Of a stretch of 64,000 nucleotides of DNA, positions 45,251-54,893 are shown in pieces. The DNA is taken from NCBI RefSeq assembly GCF_014201315.1, contig NZ_JACHDY010000003.1, positions 310,001 through 374,000 on the forward strand, written 5' to 3'. Below the pieces are notes generated by a model. It had not been told where the DNA came from. It searched no databases and saw only the letters and a program-made list of their open reading frames with translations. Source of the DNA: Edaphobacter lichenicola. GTDB taxonomy: Bacteria > Acidobacteriota > Terriglobia > Terriglobales > Acidobacteriaceae. Positions within the stretch are counted from its first letter, which is position 1; each line of letters starts with the position of its first letter. The translations under genes and the position numbers were made by a program.

Positions 45251-48200
45251 CAGGCGCTAGTAGTTTGGGCGACGGATTTTTTCTCGCCCGCATCCCACTT
45301 TAAGATTTTGAGATCGAGTACAAAGATTGCATACATTACCGGCACCTGAAGCTTGGTAACCACGGTTGCGACCAGGAGCCCGCCTATCTGCGCGTAGCAG
45401 AGTGGCTTCCAAAGCGGGCCACCGTGCATCGCGAGGGGCACGAGTGCCAGCACAGTTGCGAACACGGTGATCAGCACGGGACGAAGGCGGAGGATGCCTG
45501 CGTCGATCAGAGCGAGCTCGAAGTCGTCTCCGGCAATGCGCCGCTCTTCAATGAAGTCGAAGAGAACGATGGAGTGGCTGACGATTACGCCGACGAGGCT
45601 GGCGACGCCAAGGAATGCCATGAACCCGAAGGGTTCACCCATGATCCATAGCGCGGCGAAGGCGCCGATCATGCCGTAGGGCGCGGCGGCCAAGACCAGC
45701 ACGGGTTTGATGGCGTTCTTGAATTGGAACACGAGGGCCATGAAGACTAACGCAACTGAGATCACCATGACCATGGCGAGGTTGCGGAAGCCGTTCTTTG
45801 TCTTGTCGTATTCGCCTCCAATCTGAATTTTGTAGCCGGGCGGTAGCGATGCTTCGAGCTCGCGCAACTTTGGCATGGCGACTTTCAAGACTTCGGAGCT
45901 CAAATGTCCCGCGATAGGAAAGCTGCGCACATTGATGGTGCGGAACTGCTCGAGACGGACGATGCGGCCGGTCACCAGATCGTGGTTGATATCTGAAATC
46001 TGCGCGAGCTGAATCTTGTTGTTGTCCTGCGAGCCATAGATGTAGAGGTCTTGAATGTCCGAGAGCTGTGCACGCTCGTTCATACGCAGGCGAGCTATGA
46101 TCGGGATCTGTTTCTGGCCTTCCTGCAGGACGCCGACCGTCGTCCCGCTGATGCCTGCGGTCGAAGAGTTCGCTACGTCCATATTGGTGATCCCGGCCAG
46201 GTTGGCGCGGTCCGGATCGATTGTAAGGGCGATCTGCGCGTTCGGCTGTTCCCATTCGTTGCGGGTGCGCTCCGCAATTGGGATCGAACGCAAGATGTCT
46301 TCCACTTTGGATGCGAAAGCCTGCAGCTTGCGACTGTCTTCGATCTCCTGTTGCGCGCTCAGGTCCGCGGTACTGGAGACGCGAATTTCGATGGGATAGT
46401 CCATGGGATTTGTCAGCAACTGACGCGCATCCAGATGCGCTCCCGGAATGGAGGAGGTGAGTACGGGCTGGAGCTTTCTGATGAACTCCGGCGTCATCTC
46501 TTTGTCGCGGAGTTCAATCAGGATCTGTGCATAGTTCAATTGCTGGCCTTGTGGAGAGGCGGAAAACCAGAAACGAGGACCTCCTCCGCCAACGAAGGTG
46601 GTGACATAACGAAGCAGATCGTGCTGTTTCAACTGATGCTCGTGCTCTTTGGTGAAGCGTGCGGCTTGCTCGCGAATGATCTGCTCCGCCTTAAGTGCGG
46701 TCGCGTTAGTGGTTCCGATGTTCGCATCGTTCGGCAACCAGACGTCGATGTAAGACCAGTACTGCACATCCTCTGGGAAAAAGGAAGTACTAAGCCTCGA
46801 AAAGATGAAGATCCCGGCGGCAAGGAACACGAGGGAGGCGAAGAAGAACTTCCAACGATGCTCGATGGAGTATTTCGCGACACGCGCGTAGGCGCCGAAG
46901 AAGCCGTGCTTGCGCTGCTCCTCGAGAGATTTCTCGGCCGACTTTTCCGGACGCAGCAGGTAATACCCGAGCACTGGAAGAAACGTCATCGAAACGAGAC
47001 GCGATGCGACCAGCGCGACCGTCATGACGATGGGAAGGCTGAAGAGAAATTCACCGGTGCTGCCAGTGATCATGAGGAAGGGCAGGTACGCCACTATGTT
47101 TGTGACGGTTGCGTACACGATTGCGGTGGCAAGCTTGGTAGGGCCAAGCCATGCAGCTATGAGGCTTGGATGGCCTTCGGCGAGTGCGTGTTTAATGGAG
47201 TCGCCAGCTATCACAGGGTCATCGACCAATAGCCCAAGCGCGATGATGAGAGTGGCTACTGAAACTTGCTGGATATCAATACCGATGAGATACAGAGCCC
47301 CAAAGGTCATGGCCAGAGTGATGGGAATGGCAATGGCCATCAGCAGCGCGGAGCGCCACTCCCAGAAGCCAATCCAAGACACCAGAACGACAAGGACGAC
47401 GGCCTCATAGAGCGAATCCATAAAGAGGCTAATGTTTTCCTCTACCTGCAACGGCTGATCGGACGTGCGGGCGAAGATCAGATCTTCGGGAAGATATTGC
47501 TTTACCGCGGCGAGCTTGTCGGACACGCTGCGGCCAAAGGCGTCGATCTGTTCGCCGTCTTTCACCTGAACCGCAATAGTGATGGCTCGACTGCGGTGCC
47601 ACTGGCCTTGCTTGTCCGCCCAAGTGAGATAGTTTAGATAGCGCGCGGGACTCTGATAGGCGCGAGAGATATTCACTAAATCGCGAAGGTAGACGGGGCT
47701 CTGCGCAGCGGATGAGGAAGATCCGACGATAACATCGCCGATTTGACGCGGGTCAGTGAACTTTCCTGAAGGATCGATTTGAATGCTGGAGGGGCCGACC
47801 TCAAGCTGGCCACCAGGCAGCGTCGTGTTGCGAGCGCCCAATATGTCCTTAAGGTTGGAGGGAGTCATGCCGTATTGGGCTAGCCTCTCCTGCGAATAAT
47901 CGAGATAGATCTGTTCGGGCAGCACACCCTTGCGCTCGATCTTGGCCACCTCGTGGGCCCCCTGCAGTGTTCTGCTTATCAGGTCGGTGAAGTCATCGAG
48001 CTCGCGATACGAATACCTGTCGCCTGCCACCGCTGAGAGTCGCGTCTCTGCGTCGTCGGGATTGCGGATGAAGACAGCGGGCCACGCATCGGGATGGATT
48101 TCGGAGCGGTGCAGCTTCTCCAATACCAATTGGTCTCCGCCTTTGCGTAGTTCTTCGTCAGTCAGGAGAGTGCCGACATCAACGCCGATAAAGCCGCTGC

Positions 48201-48918
48201 CTTCGAAGAAGCGAGGATCGGAGATCATTCTCGTCTGTACAGCAGACTGGATGAACGAGACAAAAGAGTCGCGCATCAAGGAGGCGGAGATAGAGAGCGG
48301 GAATGCGTTCACGATGGTCACCCTCGGCTGCGGGGACTTTCGTGGTTCAGCAGCACGCGTTTTCACGATCGCGCTGCGAATGGATCTCGCCCGCAACGCG
48401 ACCTCGACCTCATTCGCCGGGGGGCTGGCCACGGTGAGCATTAGAGCTGCAGTGTCGCCGAAGTCGCTGTTGAACTGAATGGGGCCTGCACCCTGCGGCA
48501 AGCTGCTGTTGAGCGCGTTCAGCTTCAGATTCATGTCGGTGAACTGCTTTTTGGGATCGCTCACCTGGTCGTCGAGTTGAACGTAGACCATCGAGAGATT
48601 CGGAAAGCTGAAGGAGCGAATGCTGAAGTCAGAGGCAGATGGCGGCTTGAGGAAGGAGTTCTGCGCCATGGTCTGCTCAACCTGCCGGGTGACGAGTTGT
48701 TCGACCTCCTGCGCGGTTGCGCCGGGCCATTGTGTGTACGCGACGGCTACACGCACGGGAATCTTCGGGTCTTTGCGTTTGGTCATGTGCTGGAAGCCGT
48801 ACCAGCCCCACAAGCAGAGCGCGATAAGAATGACCAGCGAGAGTTGCCGGTTCTCCACGAAGAAGCGCGCCGTATTGTGTGTATGAGCGATGTATTCGGC
48901 TTCAGACTTGTGGCTCAT
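45250..48918 (-). CDS. RND efflux transporter permease (inner-membrane pump)
   Basis: This 1,222-residue protein is longer than the roughly 1,040 residues of AcrB. The usual two six-helix blocks and large periplasmic loops are present. The N-terminus (NRQLSLVILIALCLWGWYGF) leads into AVAYTQWPGATAQEVEQLVTRQVE. The proton-relay segment is IIALGLLVDDPVIAGDSI, and the C-terminal block is GVIVSHSIVLFDFIEERR. The relay Asp pair is intact. It is the last gene of an outward-pumping tripartite operon with the adaptor and TolC genes. Metal versus organic substrate cannot be decided. Its stop codon lies at the border of the IS6 remnant. Confidence 0.93.
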   Translation of the reverse strand: MSHKSEAEYIAHTHNTARFFVENRQLSLVILIALCLWGWYGFQHMTKRKDPKIPVRVAVAYTQWPGATAQEVEQLVTRQVEQTMAQNSFLKPPSASDFSIRSFSFPNLSMVYVQLDDQVSDPKKQFTDMNLKLNALNSSLPQGAGPIQFNSDFGDTAALMLTVASPPANEVEVALRARSIRSAIVKTRAAEPRKSPQPRVTIVNAFPLSISASLMRDSFVSFIQSAVQTRMISDPRFFEGSGFIGVDVGTLLTDEELRKGGDQLVLEKLHRSEIHPDAWPAVFIRNPDDAETRLSAVAGDRYSYRELDDFTDLISRTLQGAHEVAKIERKGVLPEQIYLDYSQERLAQYGMTPSNLKDILGARNTTLPGGQLEVGPSSIQIDPSGKFTDPRQIGDVIVGSSSSAAQSPVYLRDLVNISRAYQSPARYLNYLTWADKQGQWHRSRAITIAVQVKDGEQIDAFGRSVSDKLAAVKQYLPEDLIFARTSDQPLQVEENISLFMDSLYEAVVLVVLVSWIGFWEWRSALLMAIAIPITLAMTFGALYLIGIDIQQVSVATLIIALGLLVDDPVIAGDSIKHALAEGHPSLIAAWLGPTKLATAIVYATVTNIVAYLPFLMITGSTGEFLFSLPIVMTVALVASRLVSMTFLPVLGYYLLRPEKSAEKSLEEQRKHGFFGAYARVAKYSIEHRWKFFFASLVFLAAGIFIFSRLSTSFFPEDVQYWSYIDVWLPNDANIGTTNATALKAEQIIREQAARFTKEHEHQLKQHDLLRYVTTFVGGGGPRFWFSASPQGQQLNYAQILIELRDKEMTPEFIRKLQPVLTSSIPGAHLDARQLLTNPMDYPIEIRVSSTADLSAQQEIEDSRKLQAFASKVEDILRSIPIAERTRNEWEQPNAQIALTIDPDRANLAGITNMDVANSSTAGISGTTVGVLQEGQKQIPIIARLRMNERAQLSDIQDLYIYGSQDNNKIQLAQISDINHDLVTGRIVRLEQFRTINVRSFPIAGHLSSEVLKVAMPKLRELEASLPPGYKIQIGGEYDKTKNGFRNLAMVMVISVALVFMALVFQFKNAIKPVLVLAAAPYGMIGAFAALWIMGEPFGFMAFLGVASLVGVIVSHSIVLFDFIEERRIAGDDFELALIDAGILRLRPVLITVFATVLALVPLAMHGGPLWKPLCYAQIGGLLVATVVTKLQVPVMYAIFVLDLKILKWDAGEKKSVAQTTSA

Positions 48919-48962
48919 CGCATTCGTGTACCCCTGATTCCTGTTCCAACTCGATGTGCTAA

Positions 48963-50099
48963 CTACGGAATGACGCGGACCTTGTCCCCGTTCCTGATCA
49001 GTGTGACGCCTGTGGTTATGACTCTCTCTCCAGAGGTGAGTCCTCCCTTTACGACGATCATGTTTCCAGAGGTATCGCCGAGATCCACCGATTGCAAGCG
49101 CGCCGACACGAGATCTCCACTGCCGTCTGCGACCATGACGGCGAAACCATTTGAATGCGCGGGATCGCGGATGACTGCGGCCAACGGCACTACCAGGGCG
49201 GACTGTTGCAGTCTCCCGCCATCGAGGCTGAGCGAGGCAATCATGCCAGACTTCAATTCATCTTTCGGATTTGGGATTGTGACTTCGACGGAGAATACGC
49301 GGCTCTTCTGATCGGCAGCCGGAGAGATCGCACTGACGCGGCCATCTACCGTGTGCGATAGTGCGTCGGTGGAGATGACCAGGTGCTGGCCCAGTCTGAC
49401 GCGGCTGATGAAGATATCGGGTACTCCGAAGACTGCCTTCACTGAGCTGGTATCGGCCAGAGTGAATCCATTGGTGGTTGGGCCGACGAGGCTTCCGAGA
49501 TCGATGCTGCGCTTTATCAGCCAGCCGTTGAAAGGGGCTCGCAGGGAGCAATAGGCGAGAGCCACCTTCGCTTCACTAACCTGTGCGTGCGCGCCGGAGA
49601 CCGAGGCATTGGTGCTGTCCATCTGTGCTTTGGCGGAATCGTAGTCGGGCTTGGTGGCGCTTTGCGTCGAGTAGAGGGAGGAGACACGATCGAAGCTGAG
49701 CTTGGCTTTTTCTTGTTCAGCTTGGCCGCGCGCTAGTTGAGCCTCGGCCTGCTGAAGTTTATCGATGTAGTCCTGCTGGCTGACCACGGCAAGCACTGTT
49801 CCCTGTGCGATGCGGTCACCCTGATCGACATTTCTGATGCCGCCGCTTGGGTTTTTAACTTGATGGATGCGCTCGACGTAGCCATTCGACTTGAACGACA
49901 GGTCCACCTGTGCGTACGGAACGATGTTGGCGGAGTATTTTGTGCCGGTGTCGGCGGATATTGATTGCGCTACTGCCGTATGCACGGGCAGCAGAGGTGC
50001 TGCCGCGGGAGTCTCCTGCTTGCAGGCGGTGACAAGGAGAGAGAGATAGCTCGCAAGAGCTGCAATTCTGAGGCGACTCGGCAAGGCATAGGGAGTCAT
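48963..50099 (-). CDS. RND efflux periplasmic adaptor (HlyD/AcrA type) lipoprotein
   Basis: Start at 50099 is chosen because it lies 4 bp after the TolC stop; a longer reading to 50192 overlaps TolC. The 378-residue product has a lipoprotein signal ending LLVTAC. The lipoyl-like and hairpin domain follows (VDLSFKSNGYVERIHQVKNP, QAEQEKAKLSFDRVSSLYSTQS), then the beta-barrel and membrane-proximal domains. It bridges the RND pump and the outer-membrane channel in the periplasm. Confidence 0.92.
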   Translation of the reverse strand: MTPYALPSRLRIAALASYLSLLVTACKQETPAAAPLLPVHTAVAQSISADTGTKYSANIVPYAQVDLSFKSNGYVERIHQVKNPSGGIRNVDQGDRIAQGTVLAVVSQQDYIDKLQQAEAQLARGQAEQEKAKLSFDRVSSLYSTQSATKPDYDSAKAQMDSTNASVSGAHAQVSEAKVALAYCSLRAPFNGWLIKRSIDLGSLVGPTTNGFTLADTSSVKAVFGVPDIFISRVRLGQHLVISTDALSHTVDGRVSAISPAADQKSRVFSVEVTIPNPKDELKSGMIASLSLDGGRLQQSALVVPLAAVIRDPAHSNGFAVMVADGSGDLVSARLQSVDLGDTSGNMIVVKGGLTSGERVITTGVTLIRNGDKVRVIP

Positions 50100-50103
50100 T
50101 GGT

Positions 50104-51459
50104 TTACTCTTCTCCCAGAGCTTTCTCGAACTCTGCTTTTGCGTTCCAGAACGCCAACAGGCTCTCTTCATATTCGTGATCGGCGTTTGCAACTGTGGCC
50201 TCCTGCTTCAAAACATCGCGCAGCAGCACGGCCACCTGCTTGAATTGGTCATTCACTTCGCGCAACTTCTCCTTCGCTGCCTCGCGGGCAGCCTGCGCAA
50301 CCTCCAGCATGGAACGGCTCTCGGCCAGTTTGCGAAAGGTGTTATCGACATCCAGTAGCACTTGAGAGCGCGTCTGGTCCAGTTGGTATTGACTCTGCTG
50401 CACCTGGATGTCCTTTCCCTTCACATTGTCTTTCCGCCGACCCCACTCGTATGGCTCCCAAGTCATCTTCAAACCGACAGAGAGAATGTTTTGTGGAAGA
50501 ATCTGTGTGTTGATCGGAGTGAGGTATTCGAGTTGCGCGCCGATACCTGGAATAAAGTCGGCCTTTGCGAGGCTGCGGTCGTAGCCGGCCTTCTCGACGT
50601 TGATCTTTGCCTCTTTGAGCTCGGGTCGCTGCTCGAGCGCTGTCTTTCTGGCAGCTTTCAGATCCATCTCGTCGGTTGAGGCTGGTGGGACAGGCTGAGT
50701 GCGAAAGGGCGTATCGAGATCGCGCCCCAGAAGGTCGTTGAAGTGTTCTTTCTGGGTCTGCAGATCGTCGCGAAGCGTGATGAGCTGGTGTCTTGCCTGG
50801 GCCAGTTGCGCTTTGACTTGCAGGCTGTCGGATTTCAAGACGGACTCTTTATTCAGGTAGTCCGTGGTGACGCGATCGGTCTCCTCATATTCCTTTATCA
50901 ACGCCTGCTCCGACTCGAGAGCGCTCTCGGATTGAACGATAGCGTAGTAGCCCTGCTTTACATCTACCACGGTGGTCTGCCTCTTCTGCTGGTATTTCTC
51001 TCCTGCGAGATCGACGGAGAGTTCCTTCTCTCGAACCGCGAGATGTATCTGGTACAGCTGCGAGATTGGCTGAGCCACCGTTACGATGGCGTAGCCGGTC
51101 AATCCGCTTGAGAGCGGAATCTTTCGGTCTGTCGATGGAACCGGCTGATTATCTACAGTTCCGAAGATGCCTTTCTGAAAGGTGAAGCTGGGAGAGTTGA
51201 TATTTCCTGAAGCAAGTAGCTCCGTTTTGATTTCGGGGAATCGATGAGTCTTGGCCTCGGCAACCTCCCATGCGGACTTTGCAATGTCCAACCGTGCAAT
51301 CTGGGTTGGCCTGTTGTTCCCTAATGCGATCTGAATCGCGTCAACGAGTGCGAGCTCCTGCGGTTGATCAGTAGTCTGACCCACGCCAGAGACGCTCCAC
51401 AGAGAGACCAGAGTGGCGGAGAAACAGCCGAGGAATCTTGCGCGCGTTGCTCGTCTCAT
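50104..51459 (-). CDS. TolC-family outer-membrane efflux channel
   Basis: The ATG at 51459 gives 451 aa with a signal peptide (MRRATRARFLGCFSATLVSLWS). The longer reading from a GTG at 51504 adds a poor leader. Two repeated helical outer-membrane-factor domains are present (SAWEVAEAKTHRFPEIKTEL, ALIKEYEETDRVTTDYLNKES, RSQVLLDVDNTFRKLAESRSM). It forms the exit duct for the pump encoded by the two following genes. Confidence 0.92.
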   Translation of the reverse strand: MRRATRARFLGCFSATLVSLWSVSGVGQTTDQPQELALVDAIQIALGNNRPTQIARLDIAKSAWEVAEAKTHRFPEIKTELLASGNINSPSFTFQKGIFGTVDNQPVPSTDRKIPLSSGLTGYAIVTVAQPISQLYQIHLAVREKELSVDLAGEKYQQKRQTTVVDVKQGYYAIVQSESALESEQALIKEYEETDRVTTDYLNKESVLKSDSLQVKAQLAQARHQLITLRDDLQTQKEHFNDLLGRDLDTPFRTQPVPPASTDEMDLKAARKTALEQRPELKEAKINVEKAGYDRSLAKADFIPGIGAQLEYLTPINTQILPQNILSVGLKMTWEPYEWGRRKDNVKGKDIQVQQSQYQLDQTRSQVLLDVDNTFRKLAESRSMLEVAQAAREAAKEKLREVNDQFKQVAVLLRDVLKQEATVANADHEYEESLLAFWNAKAEFEKALGEE

Positions 51460-51513
51460 TGCAATTGGGTGATCGGTGATTGAGAAGGGCTCCAAAGCCC
51501 GCACGCAATTCGA

Positions 51514-52188
51514 CTACAATCCTTGTCTCCTCAAGCCGCCGCCACTGCCTCCCTTACCTCCAAGATTGTTTAGGTCGTCGAGAACCGCTTGCTTATCCTC
51601 AGGCCGGAACGAGCCAGCGTTCATCGTCTCCTCGATCTGCGACTTGGCCGTCTTCATCGCTCTGAACTTTTCCAGCATGCCTCCTCCGCTGGTCTTGATG
51701 GACTCCAGAGAGTTCAGGCTCTCCTGAAGCTGCTGCACCTGTGGAGGAGTCGGTTCTCCATGCATGACCGCGGCAAAGATATCTTTACCGAGTTTCTTTC
51801 CTGGCGTGTCAGGTTCGGCAGAGGGCTCCGGTTGTTTCGTGGCCATCATGAGCTGAAAGTCCTGCCGCAGGGTGGTCCGGTCGGGCTCCTTAACCGAAGC
51901 CATGGTCGCTCTGATTTTGGTGACAGCTGAGTAAGGCGTCATCAGGTCGACGGGTGCACCCGGTTGTCGTTCCGATTTTGCCTCTTTTAGGATCGCGAGG
52001 TTCTCCTTTATCTCCTTCAGCTGAGCGACAGTGATGCTTTCATTCATCACTGCAGCTTTTAGGTCTTCCTGGAACTTCTCCTTATCAGGGTTAGGCTCAT
52101 CCTGGGCTTTGACGAATACCGAAGATGAAACAATCGAAGTCACCATTAGGATGGCGGTGAAAATGATTGCCTTACGCTGGCTTTTCAT
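51514..52188 (-). CDS. Secreted helical protein of unknown function in the RND operon
   Basis: The start at 52188 gives 224 aa with a signal peptide (MKSQRKAIIFTAILMVTSIV, ending VKAQ). The upstream part of the longer reading from 52593 lacks export features. The mature part consists of two similar halves: KEKFQEDLKAAVMNESITVAQLKEIKENLAILKEAK and the later KKLGKDIFAAVMHGEPTPPQ with LQESLNSLESIKTSGGGM. It ends in a Gly-rich tail. Internal duplication suggests a helical spacer or binding protein. It lies 55 bp upstream of the TolC start, in the same orientation. Confidence 0.75.
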   Translation of the reverse strand: MKSQRKAIIFTAILMVTSIVSSSVFVKAQDEPNPDKEKFQEDLKAAVMNESITVAQLKEIKENLAILKEAKSERQPGAPVDLMTPYSAVTKIRATMASVKEPDRTTLRQDFQLMMATKQPEPSAEPDTPGKKLGKDIFAAVMHGEPTPPQVQQLQESLNSLESIKTSGGGMLEKFRAMKTAKSQIEETMNAGSFRPEDKQAVLDDLNNLGGKGGSGGGLRRQGL

Positions 52189-52330
52189 AGATCCTGCTTT
52201 CTGAAATTTCTGTGCATTGAGAGCAACAGGAGTACCGAGGTGCGGGAAGTACAGTCTGTTTCCGCCGTCTTGAACGAATGCAAGCGATCGGCGACGGATG
52301 GCACGATCCGCTCCTTCACTTTGCTCCTGC

Positions 52331-54751
52331 TCAACGTTGCCTGCGCGAACCACCACGTGCGCCGCCGCTGGCCCCTCCACGGTTTTGCGATTGTTCAAGT
52401 TGATCGCCGCGCGAGCGAGATCGTGAATCATTCTGCAGTTGACCCATGGTGCCGGGCGAGGTCGAACTGCCTGGAGAAGTCTGTGTCGGAGACCGACCAG
52501 ATTGGTTCTGGCTGGCTCGTCCCGCACTACGAGAGTTCGTCTGATCGGACCCTTTGCCGCCCGCCGATGCGGTGTTTCCTGCTTGCGAGCCAAGAGTTGA
52601 AGATTGAGGCTGGTTGGGGCTAGTGGAGTTCTGCTTCTGCTGCCGGGTTTGGTTTGCGTCCGTGGACGGATCTACCGGAGTCCAGCTGCCGTTGTCATAC
52701 TTGCTCCAGTTGCCGCTGGAGTCCTTCTTGTAGACGTTGCCGTCGGCTCCGGCATAGACGTTGTTGTTATTCGCATCCTTTGCAACAAAACCGCTGTTTC
52801 CGTTGGCACCCGAATAGCCGGCACCGGCGCTGCCTTTGGAGGTTTGAAAGGATCCTGCCGTTCCGTTGCTGTTGGTTACATGCTGTGCCTGGGCCCAGTT
52901 GTCGCCGTTGGTAACTACCGAACTTCCCCACTGGCTATATTGATTGTGGCCCTGCGAGGTCGCAGCCGAGGTCCCGGTCCAGGGGTTATAGGTCTGGGCG
53001 TAGGTATGGCCGCCGTAGGCATTTTGAGTCGTAACGGCATGCCCATAAGTTCCGGTGGTTGGGTTGTACCAGGCTGCTGAACCAGCTGAACCATATGGCC
53101 CGTACACGGCCCGCCCTACACCATAGGCTCCGGTGTAGGGACTGTATACGGCGGCTACTCCGTAGCTATAGGGATAGGGATAGTAGATGGGGTGTGGTCC
53201 CCAGTAAACATAGGGAGGGTAGTAGTAGCCTGTGCCGTATACAACGGTAGCCCCTACGGCCGCCCCTATGACAAAGACACCGAGATAGCCGCTCGAGTAG
53301 CTTGTCTGCACGGTCGTCGGTGTCGGGTTTGAAACCACGACATAAGTCACGTTGTACATGGGAGAGCTTGGCGGAATCGTATAGATGACCTGCGGCACTG
53401 AATCCGCGGTCTTCCATGGGCCAGTAGGACTCCGGGAGATAAACCAGACACCTTGAAAACAAAGGTAGTAGAGATCGCCGACTCGGATTACTTTGTCAGG
53501 CGTATTCACTGCGTAAGAGAGGGGTGTGGCTTCGATCTTGTTGAACTGGGGCGGCCCAGCATAGGAGACCTTGACCTGGACCTCCGCAGCAGCGCGATTC
53601 ACGACTGCCGTGGTGGGCACTTGCGACAGCAACACGGCATCACTGGCCTCCTGCGTTCCGGGCACGGAGACAAGCACATCGTGAGCTGGGCTGCTCCTTG
53701 GGATCATCGTGAAGTCGGCGGGTAGCGAGTCACCGGCATAGGTCCATGGGCCTGCCAGGCTAGCCGCGCGAAACCATCGTCCAGAGATCAAGACGTAGAT
53801 CTGACCGTTGGGCTGATGAAGGAACACCTTGTTCTCTGTATTCGTCGCATAGCGGAGACCGGTGCCGGGAATCTTTGAGTAAATAGGTTTGCCCTTGAAG
53901 GCGATCAGCTCGGCTGGCTTTTCCGTAAACAAAACCTGAGGAGTAACCTGACCGCTGGAGACTGGCGGCACGGCTTTCAAAACGTCATCCCAGTTCTGGT
54001 GAGCAGGCAGTTTGCCTATCTCTGGTGGCAGCTTTACGGTTGTAGTCCATGGCCCATGCAGATCTTTGGCTTTGAGCCAGGTCTTGCCGCTTAGTAAGTA
54101 GTAGTCAGATTTATCGAAGAAAAGGTCCCAATTAGTGTTGACGACGTATTCCAAGGTTGTGCCTTGAATGGGAGCCAATACCGGTTTTCCGTCGACCAGT
54201 AGCACAATCGCTGGCGCTGTGGAGACGAGAATCACAGGCGCCTGCGTGTTGGTAGCAACCGTCCTTACCGGCTCGTTCACCTTCTCGAGACTGGCGATCA
54301 TGCGAGGCAGTCCGATTGTGAACGTTATGGTTGGATAGAGCTGGTGGGCGCGCTGCTTCATCTCAGTTTCCTGCGCTGCGTTGAGCGAAGGAAAGCGAGC
54401 GTCGAGCACTACGATGTCGTTTACGTAGACTGTCTGCGCGCTTACGTTGGCGAGAGTATCAGCGCGCCAGGAGATAACTCCCAGGACAGGCTTTTGCCCT
54501 TTATCTGTGACCGAAATCGCTGTATCCGCGACCATTGTGCGATATTTCTGCCAGGCTTTGAGTTGCGGCTGGTAGACAACGAGGTGCACACCATTCCGGT
54601 CAAAGACACGTGGCCAGGAAGGAATAGAAGCTGAAGAACCGATGGGTTTGCTACTTGTTGCAGAGGACCTCTGGACCAAGGAGGAGGAGATTGCCCCGCC
54701 CAGAACACAGATCGTCATCGCAAGAACTATATAGCCTTTAGGTTCTTTCAA
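52331..54751 (-). CDS. Large repeat-containing, Tyr/Gly-rich secreted protein, first gene of the RND operon
   Basis: The 806-residue reading starts at TTG 54751 (an ATG 33 bp further in is an alternative), with a hydrophobic leader VLAMTICVLGGAISSSL. The folded part contains three copies of a GPW repeat: GKTWLKAKDLHGPWTTTV, SGRWFRAASLAGPWTYAG and QGVWFISRSPTGPWKTAD. Each repeat is preceded by a Y-V/A-N-T-x strand, and the second and third are followed by an SSP motif. A hydrophobic segment (GYLGVFVIGAAVGATVVYG) could span the membrane. Then comes a Tyr/Gly/Ser/Asn-rich low-complexity region and a long polar C-terminal tail. I recall similar soil-bacterial proteins but no assigned function. 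Its position suggests surface display or scaffolding for the efflux system. Confidence 0.8.
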   Translation of the reverse strand: MKEPKGYIVLAMTICVLGGAISSSLVQRSSATSSKPIGSSASIPSWPRVFDRNGVHLVVYQPQLKAWQKYRTMVADTAISVTDKGQKPVLGVISWRADTLANVSAQTVYVNDIVVLDARFPSLNAAQETEMKQRAHQLYPTITFTIGLPRMIASLEKVNEPVRTVATNTQAPVILVSTAPAIVLLVDGKPVLAPIQGTTLEYVVNTNWDLFFDKSDYYLLSGKTWLKAKDLHGPWTTTVKLPPEIGKLPAHQNWDDVLKAVPPVSSGQVTPQVLFTEKPAELIAFKGKPIYSKIPGTGLRYATNTENKVFLHQPNGQIYVLISGRWFRAASLAGPWTYAGDSLPADFTMIPRSSPAHDVLVSVPGTQEASDAVLLSQVPTTAVVNRAAAEVQVKVSYAGPPQFNKIEATPLSYAVNTPDKVIRVGDLYYLCFQGVWFISRSPTGPWKTADSVPQVIYTIPPSSPMYNVTYVVVSNPTPTTVQTSYSSGYLGVFVIGAAVGATVVYGTGYYYPPYVYWGPHPIYYPYPYSYGVAAVYSPYTGAYGVGRAVYGPYGSAGSAAWYNPTTGTYGHAVTTQNAYGGHTYAQTYNPWTGTSAATSQGHNQYSQWGSSVVTNGDNWAQAQHVTNSNGTAGSFQTSKGSAGAGYSGANGNSGFVAKDANNNNVYAGADGNVYKKDSSGNWSKYDNGSWTPVDPSTDANQTRQQKQNSTSPNQPQSSTLGSQAGNTASAGGKGSDQTNSRSAGRASQNQSGRSPTQTSPGSSTSPGTMGQLQNDSRSRSRGDQLEQSQNRGGASGGARGGSRRQR

Positions 54752-54873
54752 AAATGGCCTACTTTGATCTTCGAAGTGGGTAGAACTTGGCCCATTTTTG
54801 TGCGAGACCGATTGTAACTCGATAATTTATATTTTCACGGTATTTTTTTGAATAAGCTGGCAGGAAAAGTAAC

Positions 54874-54893
54874 TGTGGTAAGGAGTTACCACA
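54874..54893. promoter_or_regulatory. Perfect dyad in the divergent promoter region of the island
   Basis: TGTGGTAA-GGAG-TTACCACA has 8-bp perfect arms. It lies between the divergent start of the RND operon (54751) and the gene at 55046, in AT-rich DNA. This is the expected place for a repressor or activator site controlling both transcripts; no regulator gene is in the island. Confidence 0.55.

Noticed and set aside
46051..47232. 393-residue plus-strand reading within the RND gene
   Set aside because: Antisense shadow of the RND coding sequence.
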